Source of the DNA: Uloborus plumipes
Lineage: Eukaryota; Arthropoda; Arachnida; Araneae; Uloboridae
Assembly: GCA_038373865.1 (NCBI GenBank)
Contig: JAXGGA010002281.1
Coordinates: forward strand, 1-64,000
DNA length: 64,000 nt
Reading direction: 5' to 3'
This document shows positions 27,201 to 37,910 of this stretch, piece after piece. A program made the position numbers and the translations under genes. The notes under the pieces are model-generated. The model did no database searches. It was given only the letters and a program-made list of their open reading frames with translations, and was not told the DNA's origin. Position 1 is the stretch's first letter, and every line of letters starts with the position of its first letter.

Positions 27201-30200
27201 TCACAAAATTTTTGAATGTACATTTGATAAAAATAAATCAATCAGCAGTTGTTCGTTTCTTTCTTCATTTCTTTGCAGTGTTTTAATAATAAAATGGTTG
27301 ATATTTTATTATATCAATCTCTACAATCACTTATCCAGCAAATAGAACTTGTCACAGAAATTTTCTGCAATATAGATTACTCAACACTTACATCAGTTAT
27401 TGATAAAAGCCGTTTTAGAATTTGCGAGTTAAAATTCAAGAAAATTCTTGATTACATTTTGCACAGCTAATTTTAGGCAGTATTTCATTCAGTAATTCCA
27501 TTTAACAAACTGAATAAGCTGTTGACCATGATTTTATAACTCATTTCATAATTTTGGGGGAAAAGGATATTCTCTTGGGGAAAAAAAGGCATGAATATTT
27601 TGAAAATAAATAGTATTAAAAATATATATCATGCTCATTCCACTCTTGCAGATATGACGTTTTTATGCACATATATTTGTACTTTGTTCCGGGAATTTTT
27701 AACTTAGGCTTTAAATTTTTACAAATATGAATGTAGGTAAAAGTAACCGTGATGCATCTTAGTGTAAAGTATCAACATTGTAAAAAATCTAACGACTTGT
27801 ACATGTTACGTGACATAAAAAGTCATTTACAACACACATGAATAACACAAGTCTGCAACCAAAAAACTGCATGGGGTATTTTGAGTGTTCTTATGTTTTT
27901 CGGTGTGCTGAATTCGAAAATGACCTCCGTTTTTGTCCATCACGTACAGTTTTCCCGCAAAACGTGTGTACTGAGTGTGATAATGTACTATTTTACCTCT
28001 ATTTAACTGAAAACAATTCTCTACTAATTTATGATTTAGAAAAATGTTTATTATAAATAGTTTTTCTTATTTGCTTCTTTGATGTTCAAAGAGTACCTAC
28101 AGTTATAAAAACTTAAAAAAAAGGAGGGGAGAGTGAGGTTGGGCGTTAGATGGGGAAAAGTGAAAACATGCCTGCTACACTCACCTACCTCATTGATCAG
28201 GTTTAAATATGTTGCACTGGGTTCCTGGACTATTAAGGATTTTATTAAAATAAGGGTGATAGTGATAAGAGAGATAAAGAATGTGGGGGGAATTTATTTA
28301 TTTATTTTTCGTTGGATTCGTTTATTAAAAGTATTGGTTTGTATTGAAGTTTTTTTTTTTTTTTATTTATTCCGCTTCCTTATCAGATCAAGGGAAATAT
28401 TTTTTTTTTTAAGAATAAGCAGAAATGCTGCCATGGTGCATTTTTTAATCAAGTGCACACCCCTTTTTAAAATAGAAATCGTCAAAAGTGCTGTGCTGGA
28501 TCTAGTCGTGGTATTCCACGTTGAGCAGTATAGTGGTTGAAAAAGTGCTATTTCCAAAACTTCACATGAAATTAGGACTGATTAAGCAATATATCAAGGG
28601 TTTGTTAAAAGATGGACTCTTTCAAACATGTTTGTTCGAAGTTTCCGAAGTTTTCTGAAGCTAAATTGAAAGAGGGAATATTCACAAGACCCGACATAAG
28701 CAAACTTTTATCTTACCCATTGTTTTTTGAATCAATCAATGTATGAAATTGAAAAAGAAGCCTAGGACTCATTCAAGGATGTGGTACAAAAGTTAAACAT
28801 CGTTAAGAGGATGTTGGCTGCCCTCAAAGTTCAGCACTGTAACATGAGTTTAAAAATCCATTTTCTACATTCACATGTAGACTATTTTTCCAAAAACCTT
28901 GGTGGCTTTAGTAAGGAACAGGGTGAGAGGTTTCATCGAGATGTGAAAGACATAGAGAGACGTTACCAAGGAAAGTGGGACGTAAATATGATGTCATACT
29001 ACTTAACTTTTGGATGCTCAAGCGGGAAACATCGAGATCCAACCAGCGAAAGCGCACCAATAGGAATATCAATAAAAAGAAAAAAATAGTTTTACCGTAA
29101 AAAGGAGTAAACACTAAATGTGATCCACTTTTTAAAATGTGTTGTAATGAGTAAAAAAATTGTAAAGCTTTTTTTTAAATAAATACATGATTTTCTTCGT
29201 AACTTTTTTTCGACTTTGACAATTAAGTCCTCACATATTGCAAAAAATCTGTACGTGATAGGAAAAAATGAAGCTCATATTCGGATTCAGCACACCGAAA
29301 AACATTAAAATCAGTCAAAACATCCCATGCATCTGTTCGAAAAATTTTTTTTGCAGTCCTGTGTAATATCTTTTTAAATACAAAATATTTTTTTTTTTAA
29401 GTTACTTCCTGCATGTTCAACAAACTGTTTGCTGTGGTTTGAACATCAGCTTTACTTCCCATGAGAAAAACCCCATTGAGGTAAGGGAGAGGTTTACATT
29501 AGGGTGTATCACGAAAAAAATTTTTTTTTAGGAAATTCAAAATTTCAAGTGGATAAAAAGTTGTCACTATGTTCACATAGTTACCAAAAAAATTTTTTTT
29601 GAAATTGAAAATATTTAGATAAGCCGGGATGACCTTGAAGTTTCAAGTTTTTTAGTAAACACGATTTTTTTTTTTTAAATGTATAAATTATCTGTAAAGC
29701 AAAAATAATTATTTAAGTGCAAAAATGGACTACTTAAGGAGTAATCTATTAATAAAAAATGTATTGGAGCTAAAGTTGAACTTTTAGGTTTCCAGAAATA
29801 GATATGAAAAACCTCACATTTTCGCTAGTAAGTCATATTTTTAGAATATTTACTTATCCTGCAAAATAATTTTTATTATTGTATTAATAGTACAAACATT
29901 GAAGTGCAGCACTTTGAAATAGCGAGATTGGTCCATTTTTCCACTCAAATAATTATTTTGCTTTACACATAATTTATACATTTTTTACAAAAATCATCGT
30001 TTTTACTAAAAAACTTGAAACTTCAAGGTAATCCCGGTTGACCTAAATATTTTTCAATTTCAAAATAAATTTTTTTGGTAACTATGTGAGCATAGTGACA
30101 ACTTTTTATCAACTCGAAATTTTGAATTTCCAAAAAAAAAAAATTTCAGTGATACACCCAATAGGTAAATATTCTAAAAATATAACTGACTAGCAAAAAT

Positions 30201-31709
30201 GTGAAGTTTTTTGTAACTATTTCTGGTAACCTAAAAGTTCAATTTCAGCTCCAATGCATTTTTTATTGATAGATTACTCCTTAAGTAGTCCATTTTTGCA
30301 CTTAAATAATTATTTTTGCTTTACACATAATTTATACATTTTTTTAAAAAATTATCGTTTTTACTAAAAAACTAGAAACTTCAAGGTCATCCCGGCTTAA
30401 CTAAATATTTTTTAATTTTAAAATAATTTTTTTTTAACTATGTGAACATAGTGACAACTTTTTATCAACTTGAAATTTTGAATTTCCAAAAAAAATTTTC
30501 CGTGATACACCCTATTTTACATATGCACTGCAACACCAAAATATTTTTCTTCACTTCAAAATAATGTAATTCTGGGATTTGTCAGTTTATAATCCCAAAA
30601 ATTTTAGGATATCAATGAAAAACGTAAAATGATATCAGCCTATTGACCACCCCCACTATTTAGTGTTTTTTTACATTATTTCAATTTCAGCAAGTGAAGT
30701 AACTTAAATTTTCTGTATATTTTTGGCATATTAAGAGGCGCATTTTTAAAATAAGTACAGTTTTGATGTAAATACATAACAGACAGAAATATCCTTACAG
30801 TTGTATTTTTACATGAAAGCCCATACCCTAAACTAATTTTCTACCTGATTGCCATTAAATGTAAGGTACTTATATCATACAATCAGCTTAAAAAAAAGTC
30901 CATCGATTGAGAGTGCTGCAGACTGTTAGGTACGTGCGGTAATTCGTTTTTTAACTGCAAAAGGGTTAAAAGCTATCGATATTCATTGCGAGATTTCTTC
31001 AGTACATGGTGGAACCATGTACTGAAGAAGGCCACTGTAATGTGCACACCATGGAACGAAGTGTGGTCGACCTTCCTTCATTAATAAAGATTTTGTGCAA
31101 AAGCAGCCCAGATCGAGCATCCAGTGACTACTACCTGTTCTTTCATCTGAAGCAGCACCTCGGCGGCTAACTAGTGCCACGATAATGAAGGTGATGTCAG
31201 AATAATGGTAAAGCAGTGGCGGCATATTTCTTTGAAGAGGGATTTTAAAGCTGATTGTACGATATGATAAGTGCCGTTCTATTGGTGGGCAATTATGTAG
31301 AAAAGTAGTTTAAGGTAGGGGCTTTCATGTAAAAAAAAAATTATACATGTATCTTGTCTAGTTTTTAATATATACCAAAACAGTACTTGCTTTAAAAATA
31401 CGCCTCGTATTATATTTTTAAAATTTCATCAAAATAGGACAAGGGTATATGCATGTCATTTTCTTTCACAATGAATGCTCTAAACTTCAAGATTAAACTG
31501 TTATTTCATGATTAGAATACTAAATTCAGTGAACAAATATAAATACATGAAATACTTTTGTTTTTATACTTTTCTTCTTCTTTTTTTTGATACCTACCAA
31601 TTGATGAATGAACTTTTCCCTGCAGAATGATTCCCAATAAGAAGAGCAGTTATTTTCTTCCTTGGCGCAAGTAATTCCAAATTCAGGCCAGCCGAAATTT
31701 TTATGAGTC
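12279..31709 (-). CDS. Dynamin/EHD-like membrane-anchored GTPase, eleven coding exons, 5' end missing
   Basis: Minus-strand exons in reading order: 31598-31709, 27023-27116, 23493-23547, 21158-21298, 19792-19952, 18393-18491, 18146-18291, 16688-16859, 13277-13389, 13105-13189 and 12279-12332 (stop TGA at 12281-12279). All borders are GT-AG and all phases join, giving about 410 residues. G1/P-loop is GNHSAGKSS (first exon), G3 is FIDTPGLVDGE, and G4-like is LSKADEAG, where EHD proteins have NKAD. The G domain is followed by a helical, Cys-containing stretch with CVNQIEEVCKEIEK and then two hydrophobic segments: GIVIGLLGLSLPIFLVLGIL and VFVIIFILVLSALLILLA. The tail is basic and ends SVAEHEL. 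This suggests a GTPase fixed to a membrane by a C-terminal hairpin, by analogy with membrane-remodelling dynamin-superfamily proteins; the role is inferred. No start codon lies in the first listed exon, so at least one upstream coding exon is missing. Confidence 0.86.
13012..13135. repeat. 66-bp in-frame tandem duplication containing a splice donor
   Basis: A unit beginning CGTACAAACAAAACAAATTG occurs at 13012 and again at 13078, exactly 66 bp apart, with few mismatches. Read on the minus strand, each copy encodes VQNVIKN(K/R)K and then a GTGAGT donor (exon boundary at 13105 for the first, 13039 for the second). Because 66 is a multiple of three, the GTPase frame is kept with either donor; use of the second would add 22 residues. 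Confidence 0.85.
13845..15420. mobile_element. DNA transposon remnant with 15-bp terminal inverted repeats (1576 bp)
   Basis: The ends are a perfect inverted pair, CAGGGTTGCCACAGG and CCTGTGGCAACCCTG. AGTAA is present directly outside both ends; an 8-bp duplication is not conserved, so a hAT origin is possible but unproven. The interior is T-rich, with repeated GCTACTTTTT/GGGACTTTTT-like words near both ends and no convincing transposase. It lies in the GTPase intron 13390-16687. Confidence 0.65.
15767..16425. repeat. Degenerate interspersed repeat related to the 1.8-kb family
   Basis: The head AGACTAGCTGCGTGGCTTGG, followed by CTCTGCCTGGTATA, parallels the head of the three 1.8-kb copies at 43.3-50.8 kb (AGACTAGCGGTACCCGCACG, then GCTTTGCCCGTGGTATA). 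The tail has TACATACATATATA and a CTTT-rich end. The interior does not align by eye, so this may be a different subfamily sharing only the terminus. Confidence 0.4.
17777..17830. repeat. Two adjacent small hairpins
   Basis: CAAAAGTT...AACTTTTG (17777-17799) and CCAAGGGTT...AACCCTTGG (17808-17830) lie side by side in the GTPase intron 16860-18145. Both are perfect stems of 8-9 bp with short loops. They could be ends of a decayed MITE. Confidence 0.4.
24530..25132 (-). pseudogene. Tc1-family transposase fragment, left half
   Basis: The 200-codon frame contains VFSNESRF, where autonomous Tc1 transposases have FSDESRF (the first catalytic D), so N replaces D here. MVWGAIS, QQDNARPHTA (second D) and SPDLSPLEHVWD (E) follow, and it ends near MPGRMAA. 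About the first 11 codons are antisense of the opposite arm. The paired-type DNA-binding domain is absent, so the product should not be active. Confidence 0.85.
25098..25574 (+). pseudogene. Tc1-family transposase fragment, right half
   Basis: This 158-codon frame mirrors the minus-strand copy from PVWRRPAERYN to MPGRMAA, with a few substitutions (for example SPIEYVWD against SPLEHVWD). It has the second D (QQDNARPH) and the E but lacks the first catalytic region and the DNA-binding domain. It is inert unless complemented. Confidence 0.85.
25799..25875. repeat. Compact two-part hairpin
   Basis: GGTATAAAGCAGTG at the left pairs with CACTGCTTTATACC at the right. Inside, AACCGCCCCTAA pairs with TTAGGGGCGGTT around a loop of about 10 bases. 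It starts about 35 bp beyond the right TA of the palindromic Tc1 element. It could be a very small MITE or part of a larger foldback; no target duplication was assigned. Confidence 0.6.
26320..26390. mobile_element. Tigger-like terminal fragment
   Basis: ACCCTCATTAATCCCGAACC and TTAATCCGGATAG resemble Tigger/pogo terminal regions (runs of TTAATCCGG-type words). Only one end is recognisable. It lies in the GTPase intron 23548-27022. Confidence 0.3.
27845..29364 (+). mobile_element. DNA transposon remnant with inverted ends around a decayed ORF
   Basis: The left side (ACACAAGTCTGCAA, then GCATGGGGTATTTTGA and TTTTTCGGTGTGCTGAAT near 27870-27910) is matched in inverted order at the right (ATTCAGCACACCGAAAAA near 29286, CATCCCATGCAT, and TTGCAGTCCTGTGT ending 29364). 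The imperfect terminal repeats are about 70 bp. They enclose a plus-strand coding remnant. No superfamily could be assigned. It lies in the GTPase intron 27117-31597. Confidence 0.6.
28611..29089 (+). pseudogene. Transposon-borne ORF remnant (CNMSLKIHFLHSH type)
   Basis: The readable end runs from about 28781 to the stop at 29089 and contains CNMSLKIHFLHSHVDYF, NLGGFSKEQGERFH and RRYQGKWDVNMM. I recall a very similar protein segment recurring in many arthropod genomes within a repeat family of uncertain class. Upstream (28611-28780) the same product continues in broken frames (words like KHVCSKFPKFSEAKL), so the gene has frameshifts and stops. Its function is unknown. Confidence 0.55.
29502..30512. 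mobile_element. Foldback MITE with an extra right arm
   Basis: Terminal GGGTGTATCACG and CGTGATACACCC lie between TA dinucleotides (29500-29501 and 30513-30514). The left arm (29502 to about 29858) is inverted at about 30168-30512. Between them, about 29935-30160 is a second copy of the outer right arm in the same orientation, ending with its own GTGATACACCC near 30152-30162. The order is therefore L, R', R. Non-coding; lies in the GTPase intron 27117-31597. Confidence 0.65.
30734..31407 (+). mobile_element. mariner-like element relic with long inverted ends
   Basis: The left end AGAGGCGCATTTTTAAAATA and the right end TTTAAAAATACGCCTCG are inverted and flanked by TA (30732-30733 and 31408-31409). 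Similarity continues inward for about 110 bp (TTTTACATGAAAGCCC on both sides). The interior keeps traces of a mariner transposase C-terminus, ASSDYYLF then HLKQHLGG near 31118-31170 and NYVEK near 31290, broken by stops. The N-terminal two thirds are deleted. Confidence 0.65.
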
Positions 31710-31841
31710 CTGAAATAAAATAAATGAAGTTAAAAAAGGAAGACAAATTCGTTAAAACATACATTATTATTAGTCAATAGTCATAATTTAAAACAAAAAG
31801 TTGAGTGTAACAACATTCATGAGTTGTTACATTTTTCAATA

Positions 31842-33139
31842 CCGTAAAATGGGGTGAATCGGAACACTTTTCAGCTTAAATTGTAAAAAAAAAGTAGTTA
31901 ATAGATTATTTTTTATTTTGATTTTTTGGGTAAAAACTTCGGTCTTGCTTTGCTTTTGATATTCCAAGCAAAGACAAAACATTTCGAACATTTATTATTC
32001 ATATATATAGTAATTTAGGGGTGTTCCGAATCACCCCGCTGATAGGGGTCAATCGGAATAGATGTTAAAATTTGTTATTTTCTTTCAATTTAACCTGTAA
32101 TAGGTCTCACAAACATGAGTAATATTAATGGAGAAAAACAAGAAATGATAGTTACTGTCAAATAAAAGTTTATTTTCTATACCAGTAAAAGTTTATAATT
32201 TTTCAGAATTAAAAATAATTTTGAACTTATGAAAAATTAAAATTAATTTTAAGAACTGTTTTTGAATTAAAATACAAAACTTTAACATAAACTGAAGTCC
32301 CTCATATCGTCCACAAATATGTACTTGGTCTTAAAACTAGCAGTTGTGGGTTGACTTAAGTTTATTCATAACATCTTCTGGGATGAACGCTGCCTTTTTT
32401 TTTCAGTTTCTTGAAATCTGGGTTTTGGAGATTGTCCTGTAAGATTTTCCCACTTATTCATCACTGTCTGTGTTCTGGACTTCTGCTACATAAAGTCTGC
32501 ATGACTTTCCCCCTGTATTTTAGGTAAAAAGAAGCTCCTGGAGCAAAATCTTTTTAAATCTGCAACTTTTAGTCATTCTAAGATCTAGTTGCTCACGAGA
32601 AGAGGTAAACAGTAATAAATCCTTGTTCTTGTCTTGACTAGAGAAATTGGGGTTAGAATCTTGATTTTTCAAACAGTTTCCTTTAAATAAGTTTGAACTG
32701 GAACAAGAGAACCAAGTGTTCCTATACACACCGCAAATTGTTTTCTTACGTCATTTTTAAGTATTCTTCATTTTTATGACACAATTTTTAAAAAATGTAA
32801 ATTCTAATGTGGTATTTAGTTGCTCAGATACATGCATAATTGAAACATACCACTCTTAGGTTTAAATTATAGGAAGGTTTGCACTTGTATATGAAGTTTT
32901 GCAGTCAGTCTATGAATATGTGATGTTTTCTAGCATTCCGAGTGCAGCCCCCCTTATAAGCCAGTAACGTTGCCAGAATGACAAAAGTAATTTTTTCCTA
33001 CTTCTTATAATCATACCTTTCTAAAAAAAAATTAATGGTGAAAAATACCGAATAGTATATATTTATGAAGAATTTCTTTGTACGGTCGAGAAGTTTTGTT
33101 CCGATTGACCCCGCTGTTCCTATACACCCCATTTTACGG
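31842..33139. mobile_element. TA-flanked DNA transposon, CCGTAAAATGGGGTG family (1298 bp)
   Basis: CCGTAAAATGGGGTGAATCG at the left and CACCCCATTTTACGG at the right are inverted, with TA on both sides (31840-31841 and 33140-33141). Internal copies of the end motif occur, for example GGTGTTCCGAATCACCCCGC and GGGGTCAATCGG near 32015-32060 and GTTCCGATTGACCCCGC near 33098. A 69-codon minus frame at 32520-32729 may be a decayed coding trace, but nothing is recognisable. It lies just upstream of the GTPase P-loop exon. Confidence 0.65.
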
Positions 33140-33255
33140 TACCACTTATCTTGCAAGTTATATCAAGCTTTCAAGACTGAAAATATTTGACAAATGTTGC
33201 ATTCACAAATACAGCTGAACTCAAAATTTGATATTTTTAAAAATATAAGAAACTA

Positions 33256-33398
33256 CAGTAAAACCTCCTTTAATGGACACCTCTAATTAGCAGACATTTC
33301 TCAGAGCCCAAGTCACTTAACTTATGCAAAGCCATATATTTACTCTGAATTCTGAATAGTGGACACTCTTAATAACGGACAGCTATCTGAACTAAAAA
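33256..33398. mobile_element. Tigger-like fragment
   Basis: Preceded by TA, CAGTAAAACCTCCTTTAATG with GGACACCTCTAATTAGCAGA is a Tigger-type end. A similar GTGGACACTCTTAATAACGG word lies near 33358. Only one terminus is clear. Confidence 0.4.
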
Positions 33399-34054
33399 CA
33401 CTTTTTTTTTTTTAATTGTTTTGTTGCTTAATGACTTTTTTTTCTCTCAATTTATGCTCAAAATTAAAGTAAACTAAAACAATGATTTTGTTTTTCCTCC
33501 ATTGCTTCCCCCCCCTTTTTTTTTGTTCAATCATAATTTTGAGGATATAGCTTGTGAACAGCTTATTTTTAAATGTAGAAATACCCGATAAATTACTTAC
33601 GTGAAATTAATTCTGATTTGATTAATATTTCAGTCATATTATGTAAGTCACATTAATCTGATCAACATCTAATGCAGTTGGCCATTACAATTAAAAGACG
33701 ATTCTTACGAATGTTTTGTTTCAGTGCTTTATATATAATATTGGTGTTACAAAAACTTAAATTTTTTAAAAGATATGCATGCATTCTACCAAAATACACC
33801 TCCACTTAATAAATAGATTGTTTATTTATAAAACAATGAAAAATTAAGCACGGATAATATTTCTTATTCTTTTTTCATTAAATTCATGGTGTGCCTGTGT
33901 TCAATTATTCAAATCCCTTTTGACTTGAATCCCATATAGATAATTGAAAGATGTTAAAAAAAGTTTTACTTTTTCTCTGCTATTGACCTTAAATTTAACT
34001 AAGAACATCAGGTTTTTCTAATGGTTGAAAAAGGATAGAATTATTGGACACTTA

Positions 34055-34255
34055 TATTTTTAACCCCCCAACACACAAAAGAAGGGTGGTTATGTGTTTG
34101 ATATGTATGTCTATCTGTGTATCTGTCTGTGGTACTCTGCAGCTTAAACGGATGGACCGATTTTGAAAATTTTTCTTTTGTTCGAAAGGGGAGTTGATCG
34201 AGAGTGTTCTTAGCTAGATTGTGTCTTCGGATGGTAATAATTAACGAAGACATTA
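34055..34255. repeat. Interspersed repeat fragment, superfamily unknown
   Basis: Starts with AACCCCCCAACACACAAAAG and contains a TGTATGTCTATCTGTGTATC run and CTTAAACGGATGGACCGATTT. The layout (microsatellite followed by a GGACCGATTTTGAAAA-type sentence) is typical of dispersed arthropod repeats. No coding sense. Confidence 0.35.
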
Positions 34256-35453
34256 ATTAAAAACCTTTGAAAGGTTTTACGGGATTTTAGCAGTGAAAAC
34301 ATATTTCAAAACTTAAACAAATAGCACCAAATCAAAGGGAAAAATTTTCTGCGTCTGATACAATGTAATTAGATCTTCCATGTTCTGTAGAATGCGAGTT
34401 ATAGCGTTTTTAGCAAATGTAGCTTAGCCTTTATTCACGCGATCAGAACAGTTTTCAATGTTGGCTGACAAAATAAGCAAACTCTTATAATTTATTAAAA
34501 TGTTTATCAGTTGCCAGCTTCTATTTTTTTAACAAATAAAATACTTGTAATTGGTTTTATAGTTTAAGGCTTTTCAAAGGAGCTTCAATTTTCCCTCTTG
34601 ATTCTGGTTTTGTTGACAAGTGATTAGTCGGGGGTTTTAAAATTTTTAATTTTAGTTTTGGTCTAAATCTGTTTGAATCAAAATTATGGCAGTTGATTAA
34701 ACATATTAGTTATTGTGTTTTAAACTTTACTGCTTAACCTAATAAAAACAATGTCAACAGATCAAAGACTGAAGTTTAAGATCAAAGTGGAATGAATTTC
34801 CAGTTAAACTCAAAATTTGTAATCTTATGAGGGAGGGGGGGAGAATTAATAATAAGAGTCACACTATTGAAAAAAACTATGGATTTAAGCCCTGAACTTT
34901 TCATAACAAAAGGGAATGAAATTTCAATTTTACATTTATTTTTTTGCCTTAGGCTCAGACAGAACTAGTTATTACAACCAACTCTTCTTCCTTTGATAAT
35001 GTTTTGTGAAACCCCAACCTAGATCCTAGACTAGGGCTTCTTAACCATGGGGCTACAGAAAAATATAGGGGGGCTACGGTAAGGAAATGAAATTTAGGGA
35101 GGCCACGAGAAACCAAAAGGGGGCTTCAAGATATTTTTTAACGATAATTATAAAAGCAACACTTGAGTTTGGGAAATAATATTTGTCGATACTGAGCTCC
35201 ATACGCTCCACATTCGAGGAAAAATACCATAAATAAAAAATTAGCATTACTTTTTTCCTTACCCCTTTTCTATCTCATAAATCGCTCTAAAGATTCCAGT
35301 TAGTTGTCAGATGGAAAATTATTTTCAGAGACCTTGATGGCTGTGAGACAATGTCTACAGTGCATTACTACCTACATTTCAGAACTTCAGACTGATACCA
35401 AAGGAGAGACGATATTCAAAGGAACTGCAGAATATTTTGAGAAAAATGATATA

Positions 35454-35627
35454 CAGTCGAGCCCGCTTATTAGAATATCGCTTAAAGGAATATCCCGCTT
35501 AATGTAGTACGTTTTCAATGTACCAAACCATTGAAATGCATTATTTTCATCCCGGATAATAGAATATCCCGCTTATTAGAATATTTTTTTGTGGCAAAAT
35601 GGCTATTCCATTAAGCGGGTTCGACTG
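35454..35627. mobile_element. Tigger-like MITE nested in the hAT relic (174 bp)
   Basis: CAGTCGAGCCCGCTTATTAG at the left and TTAAGCGGGTTCGACTG at the right are inverted and bounded by TA (35452-35453 and 35628-35629). The interior repeats ATCCCGCTTA/TTATTAGAATA. It is a clean short non-autonomous element. Confidence 0.85.
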
Positions 35628-35763
35628 TACCTTTGAATAGTATAATAGCTTGCGCCACAGACGGAGCCTCTTCTAATTCCTCCTTCGAAAGAATACAATC
35701 AAAGACCAACCAATACAAGGAATACCAACCCATATAAACCAAAATAGAAGAAAATGATGTTTT

Positions 35764-36216
35764 GTGTACACAGAGACAGAGCACTGCAAGCAGTCATACG
35801 AGCATATCAACTTGAGATTTAATGACTTATTAGACATAGAAATCCCGGATTGGGTAATCAACCCATTTCAAGCCGATATAAATGAAACAGATTCTGTTTT
35901 TCAAGAATCTTTAATCGAATTACAAAGTGATGCAGCTGCACAGATAAAATTTAAAAGTAGTGGTGCTAATTTTTGGCTAACTAATGAAGTTAGAGAAAAG
36001 TATTTCCAGTTTTGGGAAAAAACTGAAATACATTTGATTGCTTTTCCCACATCATACCTCGTTCTATTGGCTTTTAGCAGACTTCTTCAAACAAAAACAG
36101 AAAAGCGGAATAGATTGGATATTGTCAAAAGAGGTGATTTACAACTAGCTTTAACTAATTTTGTCCCTGATATAGAAAATTTGGCAAAATTGTATCAAGC
36201 ACAAGGTTCAAATTAA
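35764..36216 (+). pseudogene. hAT transposase C-terminal region (ZBED5/SCAND3-like)
   Basis: A 150-codon frame includes NDLLDIEIPDWVINPF, GANFWLTNEVREKYF, LIAFPTSYLVLLAFS, TEKRNRLDIVKRGDLQLAL and NFVPDIENLAKLYQAQ, the dimerisation end seen in hAT-derived ZBED5/SCAND3-type proteins. The FPTSYL...FS...KRNRL...DL..AL pattern is characteristic. The stop is at 36214-36216. The catalytic N-terminal part is lost or scrambled (a 67-codon frame at 35304-35507 may be a remnant) and the Tigger MITE lies between, so no active transposase is encoded. Confidence 0.75.
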
Positions 36217-36309
36217 ATATTTGAATATATATCTGTAATTAGTGTTGCAAACAAAAAACATCTTGTATTGATGTATATATAATAACAAATGTATCCTTGT
36301 ATATATATA

Positions 36310-37594
36310 GGGGAGAGTGGTAATGAATGGGCCATGGTGATGAATGGGCCACTAACAAAATATGAAAAAGTATTTGTATGAATTTTTTTTTGATGCCACC
36401 AATAGATGTAGCTATTTGTTCTACTAAACTCATCCAATTTTCATTTGTTTGCGCTGAGCGATTTTCAAACTAGAGTGGCATGGTCAAGAATCTGACTGAA
36501 AAGTAAGTTTTTCCCTTTTTAGTAAAACATTTCCTAGCTAAAATGTACCAAGTATTTCACTGCATACATATGTATAAGCTAGTCTTACCATATCTATAAA
36601 CTAATCTTAAGATGTATTTTGATGTTATCTAAATTCAATGTACTCAAAAAACCTAAATGTATTCCAAAAGTATAGGTGGGGCTGAATGGGCCACTATGTC
36701 ATGGTAATGAATGGGCCACCTATAAATATTGTTTTTCTTCCTTTTCTTGGGATTTTCACATTAATATGAAACATAACTGATTGTCATAGATAGACTAAGA
36801 TTACCGTCGACAAAATAGGTTTGTAGTAACTTCTAAATATAATTTGCAGATCTATATTATATTCCTATAGTACAATAGACCTCTGGTCGCAGTGCGTGGC
36901 TTGAAAAAGCCCCTCTCTCTCCTTCATATTATATTCCTCACAGTACAATTTCATTTTCTTTCTTGGTAACTTAAGTTAGATATTTCTTATTCCCGATGTC
37001 TAGTAAATTTAAAAAAAAAAATTGAATTTTGACAAGTTTGAAAATGAAGAAGTTTTTGAAAGTGATTTTTAATATTATTTTTCAAATATATAAATTTTGC
37101 TAATCATAGTGTGTATTATCTGTTATTTTTTTATATATATTTGATGTTATTTATTTCTTACAATCTCGTTATTTAGTCATTTTTCTGCTACAATTGGAAT
37201 GCATCAGTTTTATTTTAATTACATCAGTTTTGATGCTTATATAATTTTAAATCAGTATAATTTTGTATCATCATGTCAAGTGCCACATTTATTTTGTCAT
37301 GTTTAGCAAATAAAAGATTAAATCCACATGTTTTCATTGAATTCATTTAGTGGCCCATTCATTACCTTCGATGGCCCATTCAACCCCATAGGTGGGGTTG
37401 AATGGGCCAAATTTCAAAATTTTTATTTTCTATTATAATTCATTATAGACAGGTGCTAATCCAACTTTTATGACATTTTTAGATAGCCAGATAAGTAAAG
37501 TAACTAAAACACCAATTTAGAGTTAAAACAAAGTGTTAGAAAAAATTACAAAAATTCAAAACCAAAAAGTGGCCCATTCATTACCACTCTCCCC
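36310..37594. mobile_element. TA-flanked transposon with GGGGAGAGTGG ends (1285 bp)
   Basis: Perfect inverted ends of at least 25 bp begin GGGGAGAGTGGTAATGAATG and end CATTCATTACCACTCTCCCC. TA precedes and follows (36308-36309 and 37595-37596). The end word GAATGGGCCA recurs inside in both orientations near 36330-36350, 36672-36720 and 37350-37410. No coding sequence is recognised. It is inserted in the hAT relic. Confidence 0.8.
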
Positions 37595-37637
37595 TATATA
37601 TATCTTGCAATTATGTTTACACAAATGAGCTATATAT

Positions 37638-37910
37638 GTAGGAAAGAGTGGCAACACTCAAGAGAGTGCGTGCGCGCAACGCTGCCCTCTAGCGAGCATA
37701 AGAGTCTAACACCGACAGTATGTGAAAGGCTTCTTCCATGATTGTTCCTCGACGCGCAAGCATACCCGCCTGTTGTTACCATGTGTTACTACTGTACTAT
37801 GTGTTATGTGGAGTAATAAATGTTCTGTGATGTTAACGACGCTCTCATCATTGCTGCAAACCGGCGGACGGACATCCTAGACACAAACCGACCCTATATA
37901 TATATTAAAC
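37638..37910. other. Possible solo LTR or other GC-richer insert
   Basis: A block starting TGTAGGAAAGAGTGGC, with GAGTAATAAATGTTCTGTG near 37811 and a CCGGCGGACGGACATCC-containing end, differs in composition from its surroundings and resembles an LTR with a poly(A) signal. No target duplication or TG...CA closure could be fixed, so the call is weak. It lies between the nested TA element and the right end of the hAT relic. Confidence 0.25.
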
